Assembly: GCF_016802725.1 (NCBI RefSeq)
Contig: NC_052668.1
Span: 25,166,501 to 25,230,500 of the forward strand
Source of the DNA: Solenopsis invicta
Lineage: Eukaryota; Arthropoda; Insecta; Hymenoptera; Formicidae
Length of the DNA stretch: 64,000 nucleotides
Direction of reading: 5' to 3'
Each line of letters opens with the position of its first letter. The first letter of the stretch is position 1. The position numbers and the translations under genes were made by a program. Below, in pieces: positions 21,153-34,980 of the stretch. The notes below the pieces were generated by a model. It was not told the DNA's origin, searched no databases, and saw only the letters and a list, made by a program, of their open reading frames with translations.

Positions 21153-22472
21153 AACGCAGCGGATGCGTGGTGGATCGTCTCCGAATCGAATGGCATCGCG
21201 GATCATTTAGTTGGTAAGTGTAACATATATAGATCTCGCATTATAATTCGTTCAAACGCGTATTTCTTAATGCTCGTTCGAGCGATGACGACTGTACATC
21301 GCTCTCGCGTGCAACGTCAATTACGGCACGCGAAATTAACCGCCCGAGAGCGAAAATCCTTTTGCCATATTAATTGTGTTTTTCTCTCATTTCTCACAGA
21401 ACGTCGCAATGCTGAGGGGGATCGGTTCGGGGATGGATCGCGATGTTTAAGTAAGTAAAATCTACATTTACGCTACATCGTAATTACTCGGTCAGCCGAA
21501 AATGTACGGCAAAAGCGATGCCGCGCTGCAGCGGTACAGATATACAGCGACGCGCACCGCTGCGGCACGGCGTCACTTTTGACGCGTGAAGTTGACCGCG
21601 AGTCGCGCGAGAGAGACGAAGCCGCTTGGCGCTATATTAATTGCATACGTGCGTTCTTTCCAGAACGGTGGCGGACACGGAACGGATCGGCTCCGGAACG
21701 AGTGGCATTGCGGATCCTTTAAACGGGTGAGCCGAACTTATCTCGCATTGATATTTATTGCCAATTTGATCGTTGCGTCATGTAGATTCGATGGCCGTAT
21801 GTAGCACGTCCGCGGCGCGCGGCGCAGCGTCGATCTTGACGCGTAAAGTTGACCGCGCGCGCCAAAACGAAGCCGGCTCGCCATCTTGATGTGCATTTTC
21901 ATTTGATTGCAGAACACAACGCAGACCAGAGCGTGGGAACAAATGGCGTCACATACTGACTTCAGATTTTTGTAAATGATTAGTCTGCCCATGATTTTGG
22001 TCGCAAGTGTTTTTCGTGCAAGAGGAGAAGAAGGAAGAGGTCTGATGATCTAAATATATTTTGAGAGGAGGAGGAGGCCTGGGAGAGAAGGCATCAGGCC
22101 CCAGCGGAGCAACTTTGGGGTAAATATAATTTCTTATTTATATGAAATTAATAATTTTTTCTTCTTTTCAATTTTATTTTAATAAATTGAAAAATGCTGC
22201 AAGAAAGAAAAATCATAAAATTTTATACAAATAAATTGAATTTTGTAAAGTACTTTTCAAATATAATTATATTTCTAATCATAATATTACTAATCATATA
22301 ATATTTCTAAATTTAATTAAAAGTCAAATTTTAAAAGTTTGATGCGCGTATAAAAATTAATTTTGAAATATTAATTATTTTAAGCATAATTTTAATTATC
22401 TCTTATGTGTTTATGTTACAGTATCGTCGCAGCGTCGTGGCTGATTAACTCCGCTCGTTGCGCATCAGGACG
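21153..22472 (+). other. Array of tandemly repeated exon-like cassettes, possible spliced transcript
   Basis: Exon-like blocks, each starting AAC after a C-AG acceptor: 21153-21213, 21400-21450, 21664-21726 and 21913 to about 22119. A further block follows at 22422-22472 (acceptor TTACAG, donor CG|GTGAGT). Donors of the first three are GTAAGT, GTAAGT and GTGAGC. Starts are 247, 264 and 249 bp apart, and the intervening DNA is also repeated (for example GACGCGTGAAGTTGACCGCG and GACGCGTAAAGTTGACCGCG). The first and third blocks share most of GGATCG-CTCCG and TGGCAT-GCGGATC. Joined in one phase, the first three stay open until a stop at the end of the third, but no family was recognised. It may be a non-coding RNA, a young or decaying gene, or part of one. 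Confidence 0.5.
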
Positions 22473-25400
22473 GTGAGTAACAAATTTTTTTATAATATGA
22501 TAACAAATCTATGAAATTTATTTTAAAATATATTCATATATTTATTCTTAAAATATGTTTATACCAACAAAATAGTAATAGGAATAGTTGTGTCTTTTCA
22601 CAGATTTGTTGTCCTAAAATGACCTAAAATGAATAGACTAAATCAGACTAGGCTAAATAGTTAAAACTGCTGGAGTATTATTGTGCTTATGGGAATATTC
22701 CCTCGTAACTACACAATTATTATGTTTCGCAATCATATGGTAATAGCATTCTTATGGTAATACAGGCAGTTATTTTATCGTCGGTAAATCCAATTCACCT
22801 CGAAGAATAATCACTGCAATTTCGTTCTACGATTCGATCGGTATCTAGGTAATATCTATGTTAACATACGCGAGGGTGCGCTAGTCTTTAAAAATACATT
22901 TTTCAGTGATCAGGCGTCGTTGATCTCACTATTTCCGATTGGTTTGAGCGTTCGATTAATGCTAAAAATAATCGGCTGCAAAACTTACTTGATCATAGTA
23001 TTTTGTTTTCTCTGAATATTTTCTACAAATTATAATTTATGTAAAATCTAAATCCTTTAAGATAGTAATTAAATAATTTTTTAATTAAGATAATTTTAAA
23101 AAATTAGGAAACATCGAGAAAATCAGTTTTAAATTTTGCAGTTAGTAATCCATAAATTTAATTGACTGATTAAACTAATTGAAGTTGGTGAGACCGGCCC
23201 TAAATCTTTTTAAGGAAGGGAGAGATTTCTTTATCATATGTTTTGAATATCTCAAATAATTAAGCAAAGCAAAAAACATTCATTTCTTTAATCGTCTTTT
23301 TAATAGTGTCTAATTACATTATAATGTAGAACGATATAGTAATAACTTTAATAATTAAAAAGATATAGATATTATTATTATTATTATTATTGTGATGTAT
23401 AAATGTTAAGTGTATAAATGTTAAGTGTATAAATGTTAAGTTTTTTGGTATGCTTTATGTTCTTCCAGTTTGATACGGTGTCCTTTGTTTCTATTTTTGA
23501 TTCGAAGCGTTCAAGGCGATAAGCTTGTTAAAGCGCGATTATTTTATAACGCAATGACGTAAATTATGCTATAGTAAACAAATTAATGGGTAATTAGTTA
23601 CGCGTGTATTTTCATCTCTATTTATCGAAGCGATTGCTTCGTGCAGCCCATCATTATTAACTCATTTAGAAAAAAGTGTTTGATATTTGTGACTGTAATA
23701 AATAACTGCACGGCAAGATAATTATGGTTAAGAACTTTATTTTTTATAGTTCTTACTGCTATAATTAGTAATAATAATTTTGTGTTTATGGTTTTACCAA
23801 CTATGAAAAAGTTTTTTTAGTATTAATATTTGAAATTATAATTTTAAATATTAATACGAGATAGTAAAATATTGTGAGAATGATGGTGAAAATAAAAAGA
23901 AACATGTAGCAGATGCAATCACAATTACAGTGAATATATTTATTTGTTTAACATTCGCTTACTATTTTCATAGTAATTATAATTATAATTGCATGATTAA
24001 AACAACGACAAATACATAATTGGTACTGAAAATTATGAATTATAGTTAAATTATAATAATTGCAATCATTTTCAAAAATGGGTAATGAAAGTATCCTTGA
24101 GGGTTAAATTGAAGTCTCACGCTTAATGAAACGTAAAAATAATAATTGCTCAATGAAAATCTTTCCTTGCCGGATTAGCAACTAATACATTTATAAAATT
24201 CAGAAATAGCTTTACAACCGTGGAAAAAACGTCCAATATTAAAATTTAGAAACTCTTAGAGAAGGATTTAATTGAATTTAATTGGCGGAGAAAAATTATT
24301 TTTGTGTTTGTGATAGAAGATATTACAGGAAATATGTTTATTAAACATTCACGTTCATTCTTTTCCCGTTTCGAAACGCGCTGCATGAAATGATTTTAGA
24401 TAATACGCGATTTCCGTATGTAATTCTTATAAATTTTTAAAAGCATTGGAAGGTAATACGATTATTTTTGAAGAACCAGAATTAATGTTGATTGCGGATT
24501 TATTTCGGATTATGTGCTATTTGTTTTGCAATACCGCGATTATTATTACTCTTTATTACCCGTCAAATATTATAACAGGCCATACGGAGCACAACAGATC
24601 AATTAATAATTTAATCTTTACATATAAACCGTTGTGTTACGCGGCATTGTGTATATATTTTGGATTATTGCCCGACAGAGAGAGGATCGAATAATTTTTG
24701 CTGCAATATAAATACGCATCACATTACTTTATACAAGAGCGAAATGTCCCGTATCATATAAACTTTAATAATATTAGAAATTAAATCAATAATAATGGCG
24801 AGTTTATCGATACATTGGAGTATCAATGGCTTTTGTGTAATAAGCAATTGGAAATGAAATTTTTGCATATAGAAAAATTTAATATTACTACATTGAGACA
24901 GTTTTTCAACGCACAAAAAGATTTAATCGATTAAATATCTGTGTCAGTTCAATAAAATTTTTAGTCGCAGTTGGATTGTTATACTATTTAAAGCTGAAAA
25001 TGAAGGATATTGGAAAAATCGTCAGTAATTTAATTCGACGACGACTCGTCTTCGATTTAGTTGAATTTAATTACTTATTTAATCGGGGCCAGCGTCAATC
25101 CTGTTATAGCGGAGTCGATAATGTGCATTAATATAAATAAGGAGTCGACAGTCATACGGAGCGGTCAGCCGGTGCGCCTTTAATTGATAACCCGATTAAT
25201 TATGCATTCGGACTTCGAGCGCAACACCGCTTGGCCAGGTCAAACAAGGGTGGCAAGCCGTACGGAATGCGGCATGCAAAGTGCAGCTTGCGTGCGAAAC
25301 GGCTGTGACCTAACGTAGCTTTCGCTAAAAGCGCTTAAATTTATAATGTTTCGGCGTTATCGGGCCGACCGCTCGCAAACAGCGAATTTAAGGATACGCC

Positions 25401-26024
25401 CCGAAAGAGGTTTCGCTTGTTATATTTATCGAAATATTGATATGCAGCCTTGCGACAATTGCGACTTTTCTTTCAAGTACCCTCATCGAGTTCGCGACAA
25501 GCTCAGCATTTCTTGAACTACTCGTGACTATCGACACATGTGTAAATATCAAGAAAAGAATCGTGCATTTATTTCGACAAATATCTTTCTACAATAACGA
25601 AAAAGCACTTATGATTTTGGAGTGCTGCTATATTTTTCTCTCATTAAAACTCTGTGTGAAAATCCAATAAGCAAGAAACATTAAAGAAATGTTGATGTGT
25701 ACTTTAAATATTATATAAACGTTTTGAAAAAAATTATTTGATATATGACTGTAAATATTGTTTAAAATGTTTTAAAAAAATTTTGTTATCTCCAAGTCGT
25801 GGTTAAAGTTTATTCATATTGACATTGCATACAACGTTAAATATAATATGTTTGAAACACACTTTATTAAATATCATTCTAACAAATCAACATTATTTTG
25901 ATGTTAAAAGGTCATATTAAATGTTATTTAAAGTTATCAAAATTTTAATATCAAAAACTACTAAATTTGAATTAGCACTTAAGTGAATTACAGTAGCATT
26001 TCAGATTAACATGTGTACGTAAAT
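22473..26024. other. AT-rich intergenic or intronic sequence
   Basis: No coding exon was recognised. The 82-codon frame at 24446-24694 starts at TTG and has no family resemblance. A GC-richer block at about 25100-25400 has no recognisable feature. Simple repeats within are listed separately. Confidence 0.4.
23371..23440. repeat. (ATT)n microsatellite and three-copy 15-bp tandem repeat
   Basis: Seven ATT units (23371-23391) are followed within a few bases by three copies of TGTATAAATGTTAAG. Confidence 0.85.
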
Positions 26025-26241
26025 GAACTGAAAAGAAACTTTGTTTACTTGATTAAATTTTCCACTCGATTGAATTTCTTCAGTTCAAGCATTTATGTAT
26101 TTAAATGAAATATATATGTAGTTGAGTTAAATATACAAATGCTTAAACTAAAATATTTTATATAACTAAGTCAAATACATAAGTAGAGCTAAAAGAATTT
26201 AATCGAGTTAAAAAGTTTAGTTAATAACTTGTTTCTCAGTG
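26025..26241. mobile_element. MITE-like element (family B), copy 2
   Basis: It starts near ACTGAAAAGAAACTTTGTTT and ends GTTTCTCAGTG, with inner inverted blocks such as ACTTGATTAAATTTT. The ends and inner motifs match the copy at 3666-3791 and the nested copy at 35703-35893. The left end is more degraded. Confidence 0.6.
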
Positions 26242-26932
26242 TATATTTAGCTGTGTTTGATGGTTTTATCATTGGGGTTTCGTTCTATTCGCGTATTTCT
26301 TGCTTATGTTCTTGCACTGAGGGCATTCGGAAAGAGGGTGAACGACATGATTAAGACGTAACTCCCGAAAAGCGAAGTCTATTCGCGCGCAGTCCTTTCC
26401 CCCGTCAGTTCGCCACGATAACACAATGGGAAGAGAAGTTATAGAAAGTTATAACTGCCATTTGTATCGTGTGCAGGCGAGAAAAAAAAGAGAGAAAGAA
26501 AGAGAGAAAGAGAGAGACAGAAGAGAAAAAGAAAGAGAGATATAATGCGCGGGAAATTTGTAAAGAAATTTGACGGGTATCGAGGGAGTGGCAACTTCCG
26601 CAACGTCGCGAGTCGCTGCTTCAAGAGAGTCGTTAACGACACTCGTGCGTCTTTGAGAACTAATATTTTCATCATTGTTAGCTTTTATGACGTGCCGGGG
26701 ACGTCGCGACTTCTGTCATTCGTCTCGAAAAAAAACATGCAAAATTCTTATTGGTTTGGTTTGGCTGCCGTGAATAATCGTGCTATGAATAAAAATGCGC
26801 GCGGTCACGCAAAATGGAAAGTAATAATTATGCCCTGTAATCAAGAAACCAATCTTGGCCTAAGCAAAAAAAAAACTCGAGATCGTAGTTGGACAAAAGA
26901 CGATATTCAAATATTTCATCAACAATGTTTCT
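26242..26932. other. Intergenic sequence with GA-rich tract
   Basis: An impure GA/purine tract spans about 26482-26540. The 143-codon frame 26545-26976 starts inside DNA beside that tract and ends inside the family A repeat, so it is not regarded as a gene. Confidence 0.4.
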
Positions 26933-27231
26933 ACACGGAAAGAACGATTTTGCTGAAGTATCTAAAAATATGTTAATTGTAAAATATTAGCCGGATACAG
27001 ACCTGAAAAATAAATTAGCCGGATACAGACCTGAAAATAATTGTATTGAGTCATCAAAATAATTCCATGGAACAGCTAAATCAGTTGCTGGAATGTCACA
27101 ACGTTTTGCAGTCTTGCTCATCATGCTTGAACGTCTTGCATAATTATTTTGATCGCCTAACAAAATTATCTTCACACAAATGTGTATCTAACTAAAGTTT
27201 TAGATACTTCAGAAAAATTGTTTTTTTCCGT
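26933..27231. mobile_element. MITE-like element (family A), copy 3, with internal 28-bp duplication
   Basis: Best-preserved copy of the family: left end ACACGGAAAGAACGATTTTG followed by CTGAAGTATCTAAAA; reversed right end TACGGAAAAAAACAATTTTT followed by CTGAAGTATCTAAAA. The segment ATTAGCCGGATACAGACCTG occurs twice (26986 and 27014), a local 28-bp duplication inside the element. Confidence 0.75.
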
Positions 27232-28080
27232 ATAAAAATCAGAATTGTTTAATTATTTTTTAATTATTTGTTAAGACTTTTGTTTTAAGAATCTTAATCT
27301 GTTAGTTTTAATAGTTGTATAGAAAAGTTGCAAAATGTGAATTATTGAAATTCTTTTTTATTATATTTTGCATTTGATGCTGTTTTGGATGCAAATTAAA
27401 GTTTAAAGTTGTATCTTGATGTTTTAGATTTCTAATATTATATATTAAATTTTTCTTATAAAAAATTAATTTGTTATAAGCTTTTCTATTTATGCTGAGA
27501 AAGACATGATTTAGAAAACTGGTTGACTAAAGCGTACCTATAATGTCTTAAATCGTATCGTCTTCGAAAATAATAAATTAATAAATTAAAGTGATTAAAA
27601 ATATAAGGAATTGTTACCTAATAGCTATTTTATTAATAATTTATCAAAAAAGTCATTAAATATTAAATAATTAATAAACAGTAATGAAAAGATAAAAACA
27701 CTGAAATAAAAATTTGAATTTATTTTTGTAATTAACATATTTTTATTTATAACAATTATTAATTTTACTATTATCAATTAATTTTACTTATCAATCTTAC
27801 ATAAGTATCTATCATTTGTATTGTAATAAAATTTGTGGTGGTATGAGTGCAAGAAAACTTGATAGAGTTTATAAAAATATTGATCTAATTTTTGCAATAA
27901 CTGTATGAATGAGATAAGATATTTCACAACAAGCCTTCTTTTATGAAAGTATAAGAATTTAAAATAAAGTTGCATAATACGATATTATCAGCTATATATT
28001 GATGAAAACTTTACATTAAATGTATATAATACGTTATTATCAGCTATAAATTGATGAAAACTTCACATTAAATGTACTTA
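27232..28080. other. AT-rich intergenic sequence with a 52-bp tandem duplication
   Basis: The only structure seen is a tandem pair at 27974-28077: ATAATACGATATTATCAGCT and, 52 bp later, ATAATACGTTATTATCAGCT, each followed by TTGATGAAAACTT and ACATTAAATGTA. Confidence 0.7.
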
Positions 28081-29969
28081 CTTGATTTTCCAAAATACTG
28101 ATAGGATACAAAACAAGATAAAAAGAGATACAAACGAGTACAAACGATTCTCTTTCGAATGCCGTTGGTCGTTTTTTGATATATCTTTTAAAATGACTAA
28201 GTTCTCGGTGGAAGGGGGAATAAAACTAAAAAGCGCTGTATCTCCAAACTCCTTGAGGTACAAACGAAAACAAAAGTGGTACAAACAAAGTACTATCGAT
28301 GTGTATTAAGCATTTTTGTTTTTTATGAAGTTGAGCGCTAACTTTACACCGATCTTCCTAATTATTAATTATTCGTATTATGTGTACAAAAAAAACTATC
28401 TATCTCCCAAATATCAAAATTTGTTTGCTTTACGAACTAACAAAAGTATAGAAAATTTCGCGAATAAATTTTTCCGACAAAATACCAGAGAAAACTTTGC
28501 ATCAGGCATCACGCACTGCGCAATGCGGGAAACTCGGTAGGTGAGATCGTTAGCGCCAAGGGTGCGACCTGGAATTGTGTCTCAAGGAGTATGTCTTAAG
28601 TGTTGGTTTATTGTTACCCGCACCCGGTGGGCAGACTACCCTTACATATTTAAGACGGCCCATTAGCGTCTAGTGGCGTTCGCGCTACGGAATGTCGCCG
28701 GATTCTCGCACGTGAACGGGGCTTCTACCGCCGTTTTGCCCGCGCTCGGTTTCGATACGCAGTGGATTACAGGATGTATTCGACATAATTGTTCCGCACC
28801 GCGCGACGTCCAAGCAGCAAACGCCGATGATTGATGATTACCTATCCTTCGATCTAATCAATCAATTCGACTTCGCCGGATGTGCGGACAATATGACGCT
28901 CGTTAATCGATCGAGGTGGAAAGGATAAAATACTAATAATACGCTTTAGTGACACGCAGAAAGGAAATAGAAAGAGTGTCTATTTTATTCCAGTTGTCTC
29001 TCCTAATTAGCGCGAATGGATTTACCAAAAATTTTTCTTTTCATTCAGAGGAAATCATTACTTTTTTAGAATCATCACCTTCGGCGGTTGTCCCACCAAT
29101 TGCAGAACATTCTCTAATTTTTATCGGTGTTGCAACAAATTTTCCACGATTTTCTCATCGTATATTTTTAATTAGCGAAAAAATTCTGTACAAAATTCTA
29201 CATAAAAAAATACTACAAAAATCAATAAAAAAAAGTTGTTGAATACTTTTGTTAATTTAAAATGATTATATTCGTATTTCTACAAAGAAATAAATATTCC
29301 TACGCAAAAGTAAAATACGAAAAAGCAAATAATCATTTTTACAAATTTCTATCGTTAGTAGAACTTATTCATAGAAATTTTACAAAAATTCATAAAAATT
29401 TAGAAAAATGTTTCAATTTTAGTATTTTTATATAGATTTTTAAAGCATTTCTTAAATTTGTGTAGAGTTTTGTAAAAATTTTTCCGCCACACAAATTCTT
29501 ACTTATGTATGAAACCATAAATTTTTGATTTAATACTAATTTTTTCCTATGCTACAGTCTCGCATAGCTTTCTTTCTCCATTTCTAGAGATTCAGTTTTA
29601 TCTCGTTTGTAACTAAAGCGGGTAATTGAAGGCAAGGATTAAAATTAAAGATTCGACTGAAAAAGAAAACATTTTGATCGTTTGCCGTCAGTATCGATTG
29701 ATCGATCGCATTGCGCGATGGAAGTCTCACGCGTCTTACAAATCGTATAAAGAGAAAATGTCGGAAGCCGCAATCTTAGCGGCCGAAAACGCGCGGTAGG
29801 CGGACTCATTAAACTTTTCGTCGTTTTCGTCCTTCGGAGAATCGTGTCGGAAGCAACGGCTCCCGCGGGAACAGCAGTGTGGCGCGATTATACCGACCGC
29901 TCCGCTTCGGAGGAGAGGGAAGGATTATACGGCCACGGCGTAAAGAAGAAGGGTTAAAACGCACACCCC

Positions 29970-29972
<3 letters not shown>
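28081..29972. other. Intergenic sequence, AT-rich then CpG-containing
   Basis: A 75-codon frame (28082-28309) is Lys-rich and unrecognised. From about 28520 base composition becomes more balanced, with CpGs (to about 28930), and again from about 29690. No exon recognised. Confidence 0.35.

Positions 29973-30004
<32 letters not shown>
29973..30004. repeat. (CT)n microsatellite
   Basis: About 15 CT units on the + strand, at the left edge of a pyrimidine-rich block. Confidence 0.95.
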
Positions 30005-30007
<3 letters not shown>

Positions 30008-33000
30008 CTCTTTCTCCTACTGTAGAGAGAATTCGAATGCTCGAACGAGGGAGGATTGGCGTGAGGAAGGACTCGCCAAGGAGAAAACGAGAGAGGATCA
30101 TCTCATCCGACTCCCCCGGCCTCCTCTTCCTCCTTCTTCTCCTCCTCCTCCTCGCCAAGCTACTATCCCGTTTGTTGCCTTTGTCGCGGCCGTCCGCCGG
30201 GCCCAATCGCACGAAATTAATGTCTCGCCATTATTAGCAGAAGTTAGCCGACTGCGAAGAAGTTGCCACGCCACGGGTGTACTTTCGGACGATGGCGGGC
30301 GGCGGGTGCAGGGGAGGATAAAAATAGAGAGTCGAGTGGAGTTATAACTTCTGGCCTCTGATCGCGCGTTCTCTCCTGTCGCGCTATGTTTCTTCGTTAA
30401 TGCAATTGCCTGTCGGCGAGAGGTTCTCGGATTAGATGACACACGAGACTCGCATCTTTCCTTCGACCGACCGTGTTTTGTCGCTCTTAAACCCGTATCG
30501 CGCCATTGTGACGGAAAACGGGAACAAAAGCGCGAGAGTGCTCTGAAACTTGTCCGTATTGAATATTAAAAATAATTAAAATATCAGTGTGGGTGTACGT
30601 AATAATTTGCGAATATAAAATTCTATAAAAGATTCTCTTTTGATCTATTAATTTTTTTGCAAACAAATCTTCGACACGTGATAGAGCCTTAATGCTCCGT
30701 AGTAGCGTATACGTAGCGACGACCTGTCCCGTCATCTGTATCAATTCCAAGACGAAAGTGCTTACATGGCATAACGATGAACATTCCCTAACGCGGCGGT
30801 GTAATGTTCTTCCTGATAGACGGAAAAATAACTGTGCGAGTGTCGAGTATAATTAAAGCGCGACGCTGGGAAAACGTCTCCCTTCGCGGTGGATAATAGA
30901 CCGAGAACCAGTCGTTACCATAAATTCTTAATCCGAATCGGCGGTAAAACTGAAAGTTAACCAAGTTCGGTACCATTAGCCGTAACAATGCCCGCAGTAA
31001 GTTCTTACGGTAACGATGCTGTAACGACGGTTTCCGGAGCGTGGCAATTTCTCGCGATAAAGTCACCGATGGGACCTACAAGAATTAAACTCGCCCGAAG
31101 GGGTTAGATCGGCGACGGTGCAGCAAGCGTCAAACGGGTATTAAATTTTTAAGTCCGCTTTATCCGCGGCGATCTCTCTCGTTTAATTGTTCGATGGTGG
31201 AAACGCCCGGCTTTTTAACACAATAAAATCGCGAAGCGTGCAACTTCCGTTCGATTTATATTATTAAAAATTTTTGAATTACGAACACGCCGCGGTTCGA
31301 TTTCACGCGTAATCTGTCCACAGAGGAGAGTAAAATATAGATTTTAATATAGAGGGCATACTTCATCGTTGTTGGCGGTATAACTCAAATGGAAATGATC
31401 TTGCGTGAAAGGATATGGAAATAAAGAAGAAATGTGTTCACTGCTGCAATACTTGTCACGTGATTAATCCTCCGGCGGGCAGCGTTGCATTTTGCAACGT
31501 TTCACTCTCCACGCGTAAATATAAAACTGTATCAGTAAATTCGAGATCTATGCAGATTGCACCGGAACAAAGAGTTTGATAACGGTAATTTAGTTTTGAT
31601 GAAATAATTTCAATTAAGTGTGTTTGATTAATACAAGCAAATATTTAGCAATATTTAATAATTATATTAATAGTAACTAAACACACGTATACACACGTAT
31701 ACACACGTAATAAATAGTAATCAATTACCAAAAACGATTACTACATATTATTAAATATTTGGTATGTTAACTGAACGTTTAATTGAAACTATTTTACCAA
31801 AGCTTAGTAACTATTATCTAAGATTAATTATTACTAAATTCTTTTTTCTGTTATACTTAATTTTCCGCAAATCAGATGAAAAGAATCAGCATAGCGAATC
31901 ATATGGAGTATCTCGTTCCCCATGCTACCCATGCTATACCTCACCACAAGTATGCTAATTTAGCACGACAGTAATTCCGCTGTCATAAAATCGTTTCTTG
32001 TCCCTTAAGGTATAAAAATAAAACAACGTAATATAAAGAGGGAAGGCATTTTTTAATCTTAAAAAAATATTGTAAGACTTTAAATCTTGCTGGAGTATAT
32101 TACACTCCTAGTTTATCGAAGGTTAAAAGTTGAAAATGGAAGTGTACGTAGCTTTGATCACTGAAATATGCCATCAAAGAGATTAAGCGTTGAAAAAAAC
32201 AATCAAAAGGAAAAAAAATAAGATATTGACAGATTTTTTACTTGCGAGATGTTTTGGAATAAAATCAATAAAAAGTTTTTTTAAGACGATGCGGCCTCCA
32301 GATAGTTAAGTCATTATAAAAAATATTATTTTTTTTGCAATGGCCAAGAAGATCGATGCATGAAACGCGAAGATTTCCGTCATTGGAACGTGAGATATAT
32401 CCCGTATCACGCGGAATAACTTCGGGCCGCTCGCGCGAGAGCCCGAATTGAAGCAGATTACCCGTGGTGGAAATTAGTCAAAACTAACAAAAGGCCTCGG
32501 CGACCCGCTCCCGCCGCGCCGCGCGCGCGGCATTCGGCGTCCGCAATCGCGTCGGTTGAATCGCGATCACGCAATTCCACAAACGGGGCGATTCGAGCCT
32601 TCGGACAAAAGATGTAATAATTCCGACCCTGTTTTCCACCGCGCCGCGCCGCTTCCTCCTCCTCCTCCTCCTCCTCCCTCTTCGACCGCCGTCATCCTCC
32701 CCGCGACGTTTCCCCGACCCTCGCGAGAAACCCTTTGTTTGCAAGACAAACAAGAATCGTTTGCTCGCAAGAGTCAGCGGTGGTGGAGGTTGAAGGACCG
32801 ATTCTCTCTCCCTCTCTCTTCCTCTCGCTCTTTATCCCGGGAAAGGACGGAATTTTAATTACGGAAATATTACCCGAGACCGCGCGGATATAATTGCATT
32901 AGCCGATTTCGGAGTAAGAAATCGAAAGGCGATGAGGGTTTGACGAAACGTCAGCCCGGAGAGATTTCGGTGACATACGGCTGATCGAAATTTTTTTTAT

Positions 33001-34980
33001 GGCAAAACTTTTTTTTTTAACGGTTCGCGTACATATCGAGCACGCGAGTGCGAAACAGTCATAGACGTATAACGTATAACGCACGCCGTGACGAATGATT
33101 TTGTCCTGCTTTTAATATATCAACGGCGCGAAATGTCGTCGATAAGCCGGTTGAACGATATCGTAAACATTTTAATTAAAGCTGGCGAAGGATATTTAAT
33201 TTCGAATAATTAATGGTCGTCCATCGAAATTCATGCGTCCCCGACAAAAGCCATCGCCCTCTCGATTACTCTTGATTTTCATTACACGAGTCAACAGCCA
33301 CGAGGCTGACGGCTATTAAGCGCCCTTTTTTTCCATCCCCCGCTGCTCCGAAACGAACTTATGGATTCTCGGCGAGCGCCGGAGATTCAAATACGGCTCG
33401 CGACACATTTTGTCCTGCGCTTTTGTAAAAGAGTATTTCATTAAACCGCGGAAACAATGTGCCTCGTAATAAAAGAATCTTTGATCAAGTGTTCGATACG
33501 ACATGCGTACAATACCTTCCCTAGTTCCTTAGTTAATTTCATAGAAAAGCGGTCGCGATAGGTAAAGGATTCATACGTATCAAACCTCGCCCCTCTCCGA
33601 AATTTACAGTTTTCGTGATAAACATCCAATTAATTGGCTACGCAAACGCACACGCGACGTGTGTGTGTGTGTGTGTGCGCGCGCGCGCGTGTGTATGCGC
33701 GTGTGTGTGTATCGTTTTACATTATAATTCATTTCACGTTCGCGATTTACCTTTCGGAGAATTAATTAGAAAATTAATCTTGCTGTTTCTAAAGGGATTT
33801 CGCGAAACGCTCGTTTCCGCCCCGTTGACGCGCGGACTTTTGTAAAAATCGCACACAATACGCGATTCCACGCACGACGGCGCGACTGGACCGAAAGATG
33901 TAGTACACGCCGACGACGGCGTTACGACATTACGTCGTCGATCCTTTTACCGCATTTACGCAGCCGTGAAATCTGATCTCGCGGACGGGTCGCGCGACTG
34001 GCTGAAAGATGAACGGAAGAGAGCGCGGCGGAGGGTGAGGGATGGCGGAGTAGGGACGCGTTTTCGAACCGCGCGCCAATTTTCTTTGAACAACAGAGCC
34101 GCGTCTCTCGCTCGCGCGCAGACAATGCGCAGCGGATTCAATAAAACCGCAACAATAAGGGCGAAAACTGCGAGACTGGTGCGCGAGGAATAGGGACAGG
34201 AGATCCAGAATGGGTAAAGGGGGTGGGAGGAAGGGGCTACGGCAGCGAGTTGTACCGGGCGCGAGAATGGGAAAGCCGAGGGTAATTTGAATGAAGAGAC
34301 AAGAGACAATGCGTGGGCGAAGCGCCCAGAACAGAACGGAACGCCGGGGCGGAGAGGAAGTATTCTGGCGGTTAGACGGGAAGGAGAGAGATTCGGGAGG
34401 GGAGGGAGAGGGGGAGAGGATGGGTGAAAACAACCGCGGAATCAAATTAGACACAGCGGCGGAGCAGGGAGGGAAGGGGAGGAACGGCGGCGCGCAGGGC
34501 GAGCCAAAGGGAGAGCGGTACGCGGCGGGGTAATTATATTTACAAGTGGCAGTTCTCGAAAACAAAGGACCTCAAGATTGCTCGATTCATTCAAGAACTC
34601 CCGCGGAAGAATCGCCCTCTCTTACCCTCACCCTTTCTCTCCTCCTCATCGCGGCGCATCCCTTCGAGAGATAGATAGAGAGAGAAGTCGTCGATGAGTA
34701 GCCTGAGTGGTCTGTCTAATGTTACGTAAAGCGAGGAAGTGACGGACGATCCGATAAACTTCCACGCTGACGAAGTTCCGAGTAATGAAATTGTGGAGAT
34801 TTTCCAGTCGTGTGTATTACTCGTGTTTGGAAGTTATTTCGAGCTACGCGACTTAACGAGATCCGCTGCCATTTATGTGAATACTTAAGATGACGTGTAA
34901 GTCCGCCGGATATTGAAGATCCCGGAATCGAGTCAGCGATTCGATTAGCGCACACACAAATGAGATTTACATGGGTATAA
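30005..34980. other. CpG-containing, GC-richer block without recognised genes
   Basis: Composition differs from the AT-rich DNA around it. It holds a (TCC)n run (32652-32679), a GT/GC alternating tract (33659-33710), an ACACACGTAT triplicate (about 31679-31709) and purine/pyrimidine-skewed stretches. Overlapping open frames on both strands (for example 33930-34565, minus) reflect that skew: they are rich in Ser, Pro and Arg and lack motifs. The block may be regulatory or intronic DNA of a large gene. Confidence 0.4.
33659..33710. repeat. Alternating purine-pyrimidine tract (GT/GC)n
   Basis: About 50 bases of alternating GT and GC dinucleotides with one interruption. Such tracts favour left-handed (Z) DNA. 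Confidence 0.9.

Noticed and set aside
21006..21458. 150-codon open frame
   Set aside because: It runs unspliced from the transposon end through two exon-like cassettes and their intron-like spacer; the splice sites make this continuous reading unlikely.
26545..26976. 143-codon open frame
   Set aside because: It begins beside a GA-rich tract and ends inside a MITE; no family resemblance.
33930..34565. 211-codon open frame on the minus strand
   Set aside because: It reads purine/pyrimidine-skewed DNA, is Ser/Pro/Arg-rich and low-complexity, overlaps other open frames on both strands, and has no domain or splice context.
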